Assembly (NCBI GenBank): GCA_000442015.1 | Contig: KE561161.1 | Location: 1-64,000, forward strand | Direction: 5' to 3' | Source: Rozella allomycis CSF55 | Lineage: Eukaryota > Rozellomycota | Length of the DNA: 64,000 nt | In this document: one piece after another, positions 23,335 to 34,728 of the stretch | Layout: each line of letters opens with the position of its first letter | Numbering within the stretch: position 1 is the first letter of the stretch | Position numbers and translations under genes: made by a program | Notes under the pieces: generated by a model | Told to the model about the DNA's origin: nothing | Seen by the model: only the letters and a program-made list of their open reading frames with translations | Database searches by the model: none

Positions 23335-23349
23335 CGATAAATTTCGTAA

Positions 23350-24066
23350 ATGGATATTGAAAAGTTGGGAATAAGAAAATTGTCAGAGAAGCCTGTATAT
23401 TTAGCTTCTAAAAGCCCAAGGAGGATTGAACTTTTGCAAAGATTGGCTGTATTACTCATTTATATGCTTAACAAGTAGGGCTTTAATTTGGTTATCAAGC
23501 CATCGTTATTCAAAGAAAATCTTAAACACTCTGATTTCGAAACGCCGAAAGGTTATGTTCTAGCGACATGTGAGGCCAAAGCGAATGAAGTTTTAAATAG
23601 AATAGACGAGGCATTTTCATTACTTATATCTGCAGACACTATAGTTGTAATTGTTTCTATGAATAATTAAAGTCTTTAAATAGAACAATATTTGAAAAAG
23701 CTTCTGATAGAAGCATGGCAAAAACAATGTTACAAAGTCTATCAGGCAAAACTCATCAGGTTTATACAGGTACAACACATAAATCTATTTCAAAAAGCCG
23801 TTACTTTAATGTATTTTGTAGGGGAAGAGTTAAAGAAACATAGCTTTGTTGAAGAATCATCTGTGACATTCAATGTTCTGTCAGATTCAGCAATAGAAGC
23901 ATATTTGGATACTAATGAGTGGCAGGATAAAGCGGGATCATACGCAATCCAAGGAATATCGTCCTTTTTTATTGAGAAAATTAATGGTGACTTTTACAAC
24001 ATAATGGGCTTTCCTTGTTGTAGGTTTTTGAAAGAACTAACATATTTATTTAATGAACAAAAATAA
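23350..24066 (+). CDS. Maf/Ham1-like nucleotide pyrophosphatase (ASMTL type)
   Basis: Exons 23350-23448, 23479-23646, 23673-23769 and 23798-24066 with introns of 30, 26 and 28 nt encode 210 residues. Maf signature elements are VYLASKSPRRIELLQRL, ISADTIV, LSGKTHQVYT, and AYLDTNEWQDKAGSYAIQG...GDFYNIMGFP. Maf proteins hydrolyse modified or canonical dTTP/UTP/CTP and are linked to house-cleaning and division control. Start ATGs of this gene and PGM2 face away from each other 15 bp apart. Confidence 0.9.
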
Positions 24067-24067
24067 A

Positions 24068-24838
24068 CTATTTTTTCTCATAAATTCTAAGAAAATGGCG
24101 GGTATTATTAAAGTGTAATTTCCTGTACTGTTCAGGCAGTTCATACCTGAACCACTTTGAATCATATGAAGCGATGACTTTCCATGACTTATCTGCAGCG
24201 AAAAGCATATCTAGCAAGAAATAAGAAGGATAAATCTTTTCTTTAATCTTGATTACAGATACATCGCTTGCGCAGTCAATTACCATTAAAAGAGCGCCCT
24301 TTGCTGAAGCCGATATAATGTGTTTGAATAATTTTATGGTGGAAGCTTTAGATTGGGAAACAAGCTCGTTAAATACAAAGAAAAAAGTTATCAAATCCTT
24401 TGAAATTAAACTTGGTAACACTTCCAGGACATTACTCTGAGTGAAATTGGTCTCTATGTTTTGATCACAGAGTAATGATATTTTATCGAAAATTTCGCTA
24501 TAATTCCCAATGTCTATAACTTGTAAGGAACGCTTGGGATTACTAGAAAAAAAGCTAGCGAATCCAACAACTTCGGAGCCGCATCCTCCTCCAACACTTA
24601 AAATAGAATTTCTGGCTGCAAGATATTCCTTATACTCGTTAAATATATGTACAAACAATAAAGCTCGTGTGGGTATAAAATATACCGCGTATGTTGACAA
24701 AAACGAAGGATCTGAAGTAAAAAGTTCTACGTATTTTCTCTCCTTTAGTAAATATTTGATTTTGGTTAGTTGAGTTTCATCTGAATTCAAAGTATTCCAC
24801 AATTCAAGTGACAATGAGAGTGCTCGATCAAAAATCAT
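24068..24838 (-). CDS. SAM-dependent methyltransferase, Bmt6-like
   Basis: A single exon of 256 residues. A glycine-rich SAM motif (SILSVGGGCGSEVVGFASFF) is followed by an acidic strand (LQVIDIGNYSE) and an FFFVFNELVS region at the motif IV position. The overall order resembles the fungal 25S rRNA (uracil-N3)-methyltransferase Bmt6 family, but that name is tentative. The chosen ATG is the first in frame; a GTG 21 nt upstream would extend it. Its stop is 2 bp from the stop of the convergent Maf gene. Confidence 0.65.
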   Translation of the reverse strand: MIFDRALSLSLELWNTLNSDETQLTKIKYLLKERKYVELFTSDPSFLSTYAVYFIPTRALLFVHIFNEYKEYLAARNSILSVGGGCGSEVVGFASFFSSNPKRSLQVIDIGNYSEIFDKISLLCDQNIETNFTQSNVLEVLPSLISKDLITFFFVFNELVSQSKASTIKLFKHIISASAKGALLMVIDCASDVSVIKIKEKIYPSYFLLDMLFAADKSWKVIASYDSKWFRYELPEQYRKLHFNNTRHFLRIYEKK

Positions 24839-24925
24839 GAGCCACAAAAAATAATACACATGTTATGATGAATTCAATGTCAGTTAAACAGTTATTGAAT
24901 TTTATTAATCTATTATTACTAGGAT

Positions 24926-26577
24926 TCAAAATAAAAGAAAAATTAAAACAACAAGGAAAATCATCGCCACACCGAATCGAGCTATTCTGCCAAGTTTTGT
25001 GTATTTCTTTATCAATAGTAATCTTTTAAGATTAAGAAATTTGATTACATTATTTGGTCAACGTAGTGAACGATGTTAAGCAAGGTTCTTTTGACTTTAT
25101 TCCTCCCTCTGACTACAACAACATCCTTGACTAGAAAATAAACAAATTGAAAAGTTACATTTTATTTTTTCTTCCAAATTTTGAGATTCTATTAAATCCA
25201 TGCTGACGGATGAAGTCCTTTTTTGGTTTTGATAAAGCAATTTATAGTCATTAACTTCTCTTTGGAGTTGATTGTTTAAAGATTCAAGTTGCGAAATTCG
25301 TTGCAATAAATCCGGGTTTGGGTTAATGAAAGAAGTTTGGTGTTGCGCTGTAGTTTCTAATTGATGTAGTTTTTGTTGTAAATTTATAATTTTTGATCGG
25401 TAGTCCTGATCTAAAACAGCATTGCTTTGTTTTTGCTGAGCAAACTTTTCATTTAATTCTGAAATTTGCTTTTCCAATTCACTCTTTTGGTTTTCCAATG
25501 AAAACAATTTGGAGGACAAATTTTCTGATTGTTTTTTATTTGAAAGAATTAAATTGGCATTTTCATGTTCTGATTTTTGAATTTTTTCATTTAGCAAAAT
25601 AATTTCTGATTCTTTTTCATTCAGCAATATTTTAAGTTTATTCAATTCCTCTTCAACGAATGAAATGTCCTTCTTATCAATTATCACAGATTCAGTTTCA
25701 ATTTCAAGTTGCTTGATCTTTATTTCAAGAGACGATATTTGTGCTTTTTGACTTTCAATCTCCTCATCTTTAACAGACATTTGATTCTTCAAGTCATTAA
25801 TTAAAGATTTCAATTCATTTGCCTCATCTTCCTTTTGTTTGTAGTCTTTAAATGAAAGAATAAAATAGTTTACTGCCTTGTAACTGAGAAGAATTTGTCA
25901 TCCACACCGAAAGGTCTTGGCTCAATGATTTAACTTGATTCTTCAAGTTTTCAATTTCTCCCACTTTAGAGGCACATACGTCTTCAAGTTGATTTAATTT
26001 TTTATTTTCTTCAAAAACTTTCTTCAAACTCTCAAAAAGTTCATTTTTATCATTTGTGCAGGAAACACGTTGTAGCTTTTGAATAAATTCATTATTTTCT
26101 CTGATTTTGTTATTTGCATTCTCCATTTCTTCACTTAATCTTTTCACAGCTTTATCTTTTGATTCCAATCTTTCCTGTAAGTCTCTATTTTCTACGCTTA
26201 TTAATTACCTAAAAGTTGCTTATTCAAAGAATTTATAGTTTCTTCATTATTATATTTGCTCTGGGTATCTTCTGCATTTTCTTTGCTTGTTTCTTTCTAA
26301 ATTGTTGGTAAAAATTACCTTGAAACCTCATACTCAAGTCGTCCTTTTCTCTAGACATTATTTTTACAACTTCTTCGGAATTTTTCAATAAATTCGAAAG
26401 TTTGTTTATTTCTTCTTGCTGCCTGACGTTGCTTTCCTCACACGACAATTTTAGATCTTCATTTTCTTTAGTCAGTGTATCCACTGTTTGTTGCAGCTGC
26501 TGAATTTTGATTTTTGCCTTTAATTTGAACTTCTTCAATTCTTCTGACGGATTAACAGTATCTTCAGGCTGAGACAT
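24926..26577 (-). CDS. tail-anchored coiled-coil golgin (golgin-84-like)
   Basis: Six exons (26577-26319, 26292-26209, 26182-25874, 25845-25159, 25130-25049, 25022-24926) with introns of 26-28 nt encode 505 residues. From about residue 15 to 420 it is continuous heptad coiled coil. The C-terminus has a basic stretch, then VDQIILLLIKKYTKLGRIARFGVAMIF and a single hydrophobic tail ending LLF, like the Golgi anchor of golgin-84/CASP proteins. These tethers capture intra-Golgi vesicles. Which golgin it is cannot be decided because coiled coils evolve fast. Confidence 0.75.
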
Positions 26578-26640
26578 TCCAATTTTTCAGAAATCACGCA
26601 AATAAAATTCAAATGAAATTGACCAGTAACGTGTAATTTA

Positions 26641-26838
26641 TTAGAATAGATGGATTTGTTTTGAAACCACTGACCAAGATGCGCCTTTTGCTTGCTGACC
26701 AAGAGAAAGATATGCTCTTGTGTATTCATACGCGTAACTCCTTGATTCGTTCTCAGACCTTCCTTCACTTTTTGCTAGTAGGTATGTTTTGATATATATG
26801 TCATGTGCAAGAATTTTACTTTCAAAGTTATCGCGCAT
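26641..26838 (-). CDS. possible small protein, unknown
   Basis: An ATG-initiated 65-residue frame lies between the golgin and Mahogunin genes on the same strand. It is polar and helical (SRSYAYEYTRAYLSLGQQAKG), with no membrane segment. It fills an otherwise empty 290-bp gap, which is unusual in this compact region, but no family supports it. Confidence 0.4.
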   Translation of the reverse strand: MRDNFESKILAHDIYIKTYLLAKSEGRSENESRSYAYEYTRAYLSLGQQAKGASWSVVSKQIHLF

Positions 26839-26866
26839 GAAACACAGGTTCCCCTGAAAAACAAAA

Positions 26867-27794
26867 TTAGATGAAATCTTTATTTATAGATACTTTTATC
26901 ATGGAATGGAAATCTATCATAGATACCACACAATGTTACCACTTCTGCAAATCGGACATTTGTGAGATTGTGACCTCAATTGCTCTGCACAGTCCCCACA
27001 TAAACATAGATGCCTACATGGCAAGACAATTACCGATTTTTCTTCTGACATGCATATTATGCATTCTCGTGTAGTTCCTAAAGAATCTGTTGACGTATTT
27101 GTAGTTGTGTTCATGTCATTATCATAATTTGGACAACCATAAATTTCAAGCAACAGGTATTTTTTCCTCAATTAGATGAATAAATTAAGATACCCATAAT
27201 CATATATTTCAGTATTTTTAATCTGTGAAATGTATTTGTCTTGCTCATGAAGATCAATTTGTAGCTCGTAACACACCGCCTTACAGCTACTCTCGTTTTC
27301 TAAATTGATTAAAGCGCTGAAATTAGTTGGGAGCTCCATTTTGTTGAATAATAATTTGACATCATGGGGTCTAATATTTGCTGCGCATTCTATTTGGTCT
27401 GAATCAATTTTAGAATCACTTAATTCATAATGATAAGTTAAAGTTACTTGTGAATAATTGTGGCTTTTACGGAACAATATGATGAACTCTTGATTTTAAA
27501 CTCAAATGTCGGATTTTCTTTGGCATGAAATTGTAGACTACCTCTTATTAGACAAAAATCAAGAATGATTGGTTGGCAATAACTGTGCTGCATCGATATA
27601 TTAATGTCTTTGGACATTGGAACTTTATCAAAAAAAGAGGATGGTGTTCCATTGGCCAATGTTACTACTAATGGTGTATTTGGTGTCTCTGGAACATTTG
27701 AAGAGTATACTTGGGTATTATCGGTGTTGTTAAGTTCTACAGTTTCACTGGCGCTACTTAGACGTCGAATAAAACGATTGAATTGATTAAACAT
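26867..27794 (-). CDS. MGRN1: Mahogunin-like RING E3 ubiquitin ligase
   Basis: Exons 27794-27448, 27418-27194, 27166-26940 and 26913-26867 with introns of 29, 27 and 26 nt encode 281 residues. A beta-rich DAR2-type region (TFEFKIKSSSYCSVKATIIH) is followed by KYLLLEIYG and a C-terminal C3HC4 RING: CIICMSEEKSVIVLPCRHLCLC, then CPICRSDFHSMIKV across the last junction. Mahogunin/LOG2 ligases act on endosomal sorting proteins. It is shorter than the animal protein and lacks an obvious N-myristoylation glycine. Confidence 0.88.
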
Positions 27795-27898
27795 GGTGCT
27801 TAGAAACGGATGTTAATAAATCCTGATTCTGATCAAACGACAACAAGTGCCCATTTTTAAAATATTTATGTATATTATTTATAATTTATAGATTGTAA

Positions 27899-28630
<732 letters not shown>

Positions 28631-28693
28631 CGAAATGTGGCTTAACACTGCATGGGGCTTTTATTAGTAATGAAGACATAATCAATTGAAAAT

Positions 28694-29686
28694 TCATGAA
28701 AACATGCATTTATTAATTCCAAAAACCTTGAGGGTTCCTGAATTTGGATATCTTGAAATTTTCCCTGTCACACTGGTTGAAATAAAGTAGTATTCCGTGC
28801 AATTAGTTATTTTAAATGAAGAGGCTAAGATTTTAGCTCCGAATACACCTTTTCTTTGCGATCCACTTATAAGATTTAAAATGTATTTTTTGTTGTCCAC
28901 TATCAAAGTCGCTCCCTGCTTTAACATGCAAAGAAAAACTACCTTTAGATTTTCTTTAGAAAAATATACAAGATAGAACCATAAGTTGTTGGCGTTAATA
29001 ATGGATTCCTTTGGAGACATATGCGTGCCTACAATGATGGGTGAACCATATTCTCTTGGGATGTAGCCACCAAAATCCTTTAAATTAACAATAAAATATG
29101 CTCGTACTTGGCATAAGTATTTTCCATTAACACTAATTCCAACTTCAGTAAATGAGTCCTCTGTCATTGCTGAGCATGTGTGTCTTTGAGAAAGGAGAAA
29201 GTCCTCTCGATTAGACTTTAAAAATATTATTTACTATTGCATTAGCTGGAGACTCAAAGCTATCGTACAAATTTTCTCCGATGATTGCTGGACGATAGAA
29301 GTGCCAAATTCGGTCAGACCACTTACATGAACCGAATGGCTTACATTTTCCTGGGCAAGTGTCATGTTGAAAACACCTGAGTTGTGGTGATTTCTAAAAT
29401 TTTTACTTGTCATTCATGTTGGTGCATTGAAACTTCGATGATTTGGTTAGCCCTGATGACCATGTCAATGGATCAATAGAGACGGCATCTTTGACACATG
29501 AATTAGCTTCTAAAGAGATTGAGAATCTTTTCCCATATCCCGAAGGATCTTGAAAACATTTATCCTTTAGTAGTTACCAATTCTTACAGCGTTCGAGAGG
29601 AACATGAACGTTCGTTCATAATAGGATAAAGAGGTAATATTTTGTGCGTTCAAAATATTAAGGAACAATACCAAGAAATATTTCAT
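28694..29686 (-). CDS. secreted cysteine-rich protein, unknown
   Basis: Exons 29686-29588, 29564-29407, 29376-29235 and 29215-28694 encode about 306 residues. The N-terminus MKYFLVLFLNILNAQ is a signal peptide. A Cys-rich stretch follows, with DKCFQ, CTNMNDKCFQHDTCPGKCK and GSCKWSD, then a beta-rich region of about 170 residues. No family recognised; an extracellular or wall-facing role is likely. Introns are 23, 30 and 19 nt. The 19-nt intron (29216-29234) would be the shortest in the window and is supported only by frame, so that junction is the weak point. Confidence 0.65.
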
Positions 29687-29740
29687 TGGAAACGGATGTA
29701 AACAAATACGATCAGATTAATTTTTATTGCTCTCACTCTG

Positions 29741-31627
29741 CTAGTACTCTTCTTTCGCAAAAAGTGGAAAAGGTTGATTTTTGTCATGTATAAAACCGAT
29801 ATGTGCTATTCTATCTCCAGACATTGCAACTGGGTTAGAGCTTTTGCCTATTATTATTGATTTGCAAGGAGCGTAATATTCATCCACAATGTTTCCAAAT
29901 ATATCACGTATAGTGGCAATTAATTCACCTTTATCTACAAAAACGCTAACTTTAGGGTAAACCTCCAGAACACCACCTGTTCTTGTATACATCCAATATC
30001 CATGCGAGCAAATTATTGGTTGATGGTTTAAATCTTTGCCAGGATGACTTCTCATACCAAAGTAATGAAGAATGTTTAAAAGTCCAGAATAGCACCATGA
30101 CGTATAGGTTTTTTGTATTGTTTGAGGATTCCCAATTTCAACAGTGATGACCTTCACTCCTCTCGTTGAAGCAGCTTCCCTCAATGTTCCATCTTGGCCG
30201 TTGTTGTGAAGAATGATTTGCGGGCACATTAATTTGGCCATCTTAAAAAAAGCTAAACTATTATTTACATGTGAGACCGCTTCATCGTGTAGGTTGGCTC
30301 GAACGTAAAAAGAATTCATCCTACCAAATGATGCAGTATGTAGATCAATAAGCACATTTAAGTGCGAAACAATCTTAGTCATTAAATGATATGCGTAAAT
30401 TTGGGAAGGCATCCCCATTTCATTCCCTGGAAACTCCCTATTTAAATCTCTCTTATCAATAAATTCTCTGGTATACGCAAGATATCCTTCATTAAAACAA
30501 AATAGGTTCAATTACCAGGGACATTGACACATGGTATAGCGACAATTGTTCCATTTAAATTTTCACAATCTATTTCCGCCATAAGACGATGAATGCAAAA
30601 TACACCATTTAATTCATTGCCATGGACAGCTGCCGTCAATCCCAAAGTTGGTCTATTCATTTGAATTATCGATTCATACCCGTTGTTGATGCCCCGTGCT
30701 ACAATAAGTGGTACTCTAATCCATTCAGATAGTCCTTGCTTCATCAAATTCAGCCAAGCGGTGCTAACAACCCCAATTTTGAAGTCTTCCAAATTAAAAT
30801 CTTCGATAACAATAGGTTTAGAATACTGGTGAAAGTTAAGTTTTCAGAATTACGTTAGCTGTTTTAAAGATATCTCTTTTGCCACCAATTAAGTCCAATA
30901 TATCGTTATCAGCATTAGGCTGCAATAAGTTTTCCTTTTCAAAATCGTTCATGATACTTTTGCCGTCTAATTTATTCCTGTATTCATCTTTCGGTATTTC
31001 GTTCATGTCAATAATCAGTAATGTATTATCATCTCCGTTTTGACAAATAGGTTTTATATTTAAGCAATGAAAACCAATCCCTTCACTTGTTAATGAATGA
31101 TTTATGACTAAAGTATCACCTTTGGATAGTAAATAAGATGTATTCTCTTCAAGTTCAACGCTAATACGGCCTTCAATACAATGTATTAAAGAAACATAAC
31201 CAAAAAGATTCCGAGAAAGAGGCGCATAGGTCTGTGGCAAATGTTCAATTTGTGCGGAGATTCTAAATTTACTTTTATCATAGCTAAGGTTTAGACCCAA
31301 CACGGGACTTTCATTTTTGTCGACATTATGAAGTTCATATTTGTACCCGAAATTATATATCTTCAATGGCTTCAGATTTAGATTAATATTTCCCTCCACT
31401 TGAGCGTGCAGTTTTGATTTTCTGGTCAACAAGACATATATACTAGTGATTGTACTGTTTTCATTAAAACTGGCGTAATGTCCTTGAATTTCTATTAGTG
31501 AAAAACACCAATTATTGTTTAAGTTATTTTTTCTTGCTTCTGTTTCTCCTGATGCTAATATTCTAGTCAAGACTTCACCGTTTCTATTTTCAATGGATTC
31601 ACTTAGCTTTATAATTTTAGTACTCAT
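29741..31627 (-). CDS. HutD/Ves cupin fused to aspartoacylase-like zinc hydrolase
   Basis: Three exons (31627-30854, 30825-30516, 30486-29741) joined by 28- and 29-nt introns encode 609 residues. Residues 1-255 are HutD/Ves-like: VLGLNLSYDKSKFRISAQIEHL and FGYVSLIHCIEGRISVELEENTSYLLSKGDTLVI. The rest is an AstE/AspA-type deacylase with Zn ligands in AAVHGNE and LIDLHT, plus FPGN and VEIGNP. The hydrolase alone has no ATG near its N-terminus; the 28-nt intron overlapping the apparent HutD stop joins the two in frame. A role in acyl-amino-acid breakdown is inferred. Confidence 0.75.
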
Positions 31628-31721
31628 CTTTTAAATGGTATTTCTTTAGAAGCCACTATCAGATATTGAGTATATAAGTCAACATGACATTTGGAAATTA
31701 TTTTTATTGCATTAATGATTA

Positions 31722-33017
31722 TCAATTAACTATTCCTTTGGAAGATGAGAAAAGTAACCAAGAGATTAATCCTACAAAGTATACGGAAGATGAAATATCG
31801 AACGCCAACCCCCAAGACATAACGCATTGATTGCTTTCAGGATGTGAATCTGTGCAATTACCATAGTGAAGCAGCATTCCAGTTAGTATAGGTGAAATTA
31901 TGCCTGGAAAAGTTGCTAAAGTGTTTGCAATACCAACCAGAATTCCAGAAAATTTGGGAGCCAGATCAAGTGCATTTGACGCGAAACCACAAAGAGACAA
32001 TCCACTACTTCCAACTGATATTAGAAAAATGCATATTTGTAAATGTTCTTCAGGTTGAAGCGTAGAAGTTAGGAATAGTAGCACGCATGGAATCCCGAAG
32101 CCAAGACCACCCATGATTTTTCTCACTGTAGTCGTATTTACACCAATATTATTAATCAAATGATCACTTAATCTTCCACTTAAAATTGTGCAAGCATACA
32201 AGCCTACATATGGAAGGCATGTTAAGAAACCGCCAGAATAGAACCCGAATCCCAACACATGATTTATATACTTTGGAAGAAAATTTAAAAGAAAATAAAA
32301 TGTCCAATTGTAACAAAAGTGATTAAAAAACATGATCCAGACCGGCAAGGATTTCAATAAAGTTGACCATGGAATACCTGAATGCTCATCATAGTTTTCA
32401 TTCGCTTCAAGGGACAAATACATCGAATTTAAGTATTTATATTTAAACACGATGAACACAATGCCCAGTGAAATGCCACAGAATCCCAATATGACAAAAG
32501 GCGCTTTGAGCCCGAGCGCATTGAGTAGACTCGGATAACTCACTAAAGCTAAAGCTGATCCCACATATGCTCCAGACCAAACAGTGGTGACAGATGTCGT
32601 AAATTTGCTTTTAGGAATCCAACGCCCGAGCATATTAGTCAAACAAGGGAAAAGCGCCTTATGATTAGTTGCTAATTAAATTACGCCTTGAAATAAACCT
32701 GTTAAAAATCTTAATGTAACAACAAAAGCCCAATTATGCGCCAAATAAGGGATAACCATTGTTGACAGGGAACTTCCTATTCTTGTGAAAGCAAGGATTA
32801 TTTCAGGACCGTATTTTTGAGATATGAACGCACTAGGAAATTGAGTTATTATGTATCCAAAGTAAAATGCTGACAAAACGGAACCTTGAGTTTTTTGCGT
32901 CCAATTGTATTCTGAAGAAAGTGGTATTATAGCTTGAGATAGAATAACTCTATCCAAGTACGACAAAGTCACAAAGAGAAAGCTAAAAAGTAAAACAAGT
33001 TGAATTGAAATCAACAT
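31722..33017 (-). CDS. SLC17-type MFS organic anion transporter
   Basis: Exons 33017-32685 and 32657-31722 with a 27-nt intron encode 422 residues and about 12 membrane segments. SYLDRVILSQAIIPLSSEYNWTQKTQG, FYFGYIITQFPSAFISQKYG and FLTGLFQGALFPCLTNMLGRWIP are SLC17 (phosphate/sialin/VGLUT) signatures. The start MLISIQLV was chosen because the upstream frame overlaps the last exon of the sulfotransferase gene, which ends 28 bp before it. Substrate cannot be inferred. Confidence 0.88.
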
Positions 33018-33045
33018 TTCAGTTGAATAGACTTTAGAGATTTTA

Positions 33046-34420
33046 TTAAGTTTGCAAGCCATATTCATTGATATAATCTCTAAATTCTTCTTCGACGGTA
33101 TCATCTGATAGTCCATATTCATCTAGACAATATTTATGCCTTCCATGCTTTCCCTTTGAACATTTCGGATGGTTTTTACCTGTGGGTTATGCATCAGATA
33201 GTCTTTCATTTTAAGTTTAATATCTTCGGTTATAACTAGTCCGATTTTAGAATATATCCTTTCAACGATGGAAATGGGATTCTTCATTAATTCTACATAA
33301 TTAATGTCAATGTACTGCATTTGATTTGATTTAGATTTGTAGTCTTTTATACTTGACACAACCATTTTGCAATAAAGAAGACAAAAATTTCCAATATCTC
33401 TTCTATCTACCACTCTGTCTGCCAAACAATGATGAACAAAAGAAAGTAGCAGTTTACACAACGAACCAATGACAGTTTTAGGATGTCGGTGTGTAAAAAT
33501 TAAGAAACTATTAGGAAAAAATGATTTTAATGTTGGCAGATATAATGAATGAATCGGAGCTTTCAAGATCCAATGTGAATTTGGCTCGAATCCTGATTGA
33601 AGCATCTTTATGTATAACTGCAAAAATTTGTAAATCTCTTCTCTATTAGGACAATCAAGCTGTCTTTTAGCTATTTCCGGGCTGAGGATACTGCCAAATA
33701 TAAATAGTCCAAATTGCCTCAACATGATCACATACTCCTCTTCTACTGTGTGTGCATCATTGTAGTGACTTGCTAACATATTTTGGACTACTTCAGGTGA
33801 ATATCGTAGCTGATAATCTCTTGCTTTTTTAAAATTAATGAACCAAGGATGGCTACTATCTAACTTCTTAGTAGGCGGTTTCACAGGAGAATACGATGCA
33901 AAAGACATTTCATAATATAAAGGGGATCTTGCATTTAGATCGCACGACAATAAGTTTTGCAAAAGTGTGCTTCCAGTTCTAGGCAATCCGGTAATTATCA
34001 ATTGCTGTTTCAGATCAATATCCGCTATTTGAGGGTTATCCACAATAAAGTCCATAAACGATTTTCTTTGATTCATCGCCAAGAATCGATTTACCTGGCA
34101 GTAAGAAATTGTTCTAAAAGTTCTGTTATTACCATTCGTCCAATTACAGTGAATTTCCCGGGAACATTGGCAAGATCAAGTATAATCTCTGTAGCGACTT
34201 GCTCGGTTAGTTTTTGAGAACCAAATATCTTTGTATGCGACTCATCAACTAATAATTTAGGCAGCAATTTTCTAAAGAAACTACAGGCAATTACGTACTT
34301 AGGGCTAATTGGCAACAGTTGAATCCCGAGAATCCAAAAGCAAATGTCTCCAATTCTGTTGATTATCCATAATAGAATGAATGAAAACTTGAACTCTTCA
34401 ATCAAATACTTGCGCGACAT
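33046..34420 (-). CDS. PAPS-dependent sulfotransferase (Sulfotransfer_3 type)
   Basis: Exons 34420-34095, 34065-33180 and 33153-33046 with introns of 29 and 26 nt encode 439 residues. The 5'-phosphosulfate loop LIITGLPRTGSTLLQNLL, WILKAPIHSLYLP and the 3'-phosphate motif FTHRHPKTVIGSLC are present. The last exon supplies the typical end GKHGRHKYCLDEYGL. The N-terminal 100 residues include one hydrophobic segment, suggesting a membrane-anchored enzyme. Sulfate acceptor unknown. It lies head to tail with the MFS transporter downstream. Confidence 0.88.
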
Positions 34421-34728
34421 AAACTTCTGAATTTCTGTAAGCAGATTGTGATTGAATAGATTTCCAAAATTGGCTCATATCAACCGCGCTAATAAATAGC
34501 TATTTAAAATTAAAATCTATATGTCTATTTTAAAAAAGAGTTGAATCAGTCCAAATTAAGTATTTTTATATTATTCTATTTTATGCAATTATCGTTTACA
34601 TATTGTTACAACCGGTAACTAAATGAATGAAAATCTTAAATAAGAAATAGTGATCTAATTATAAGATTTCTTTGTTGATTACTTTATTGGCATCAAAAAT
34701 TTTTTGGCATCAAGGGAAATTTCAAAGT
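34421..34728. other. intergenic stretch, no feature seen
   Basis: About 308 bp of very AT-rich sequence between the divergent sulfotransferase and WD40 genes. I see no open frame of interest, no tRNA and no repeat; it presumably holds the two promoters. Confidence 0.6.

Noticed and set aside
30508-30792. Hydrolase gene starting at a TTG codon
   Set aside because: A 28-nt intron connects it in frame to the upstream HutD-like coding region; no ATG supports a separate gene.
33018-33122. Longer N-terminus for the SLC17 transporter
   Set aside because: This stretch, in another frame, is the last exon of the sulfotransferase with a clear family match.
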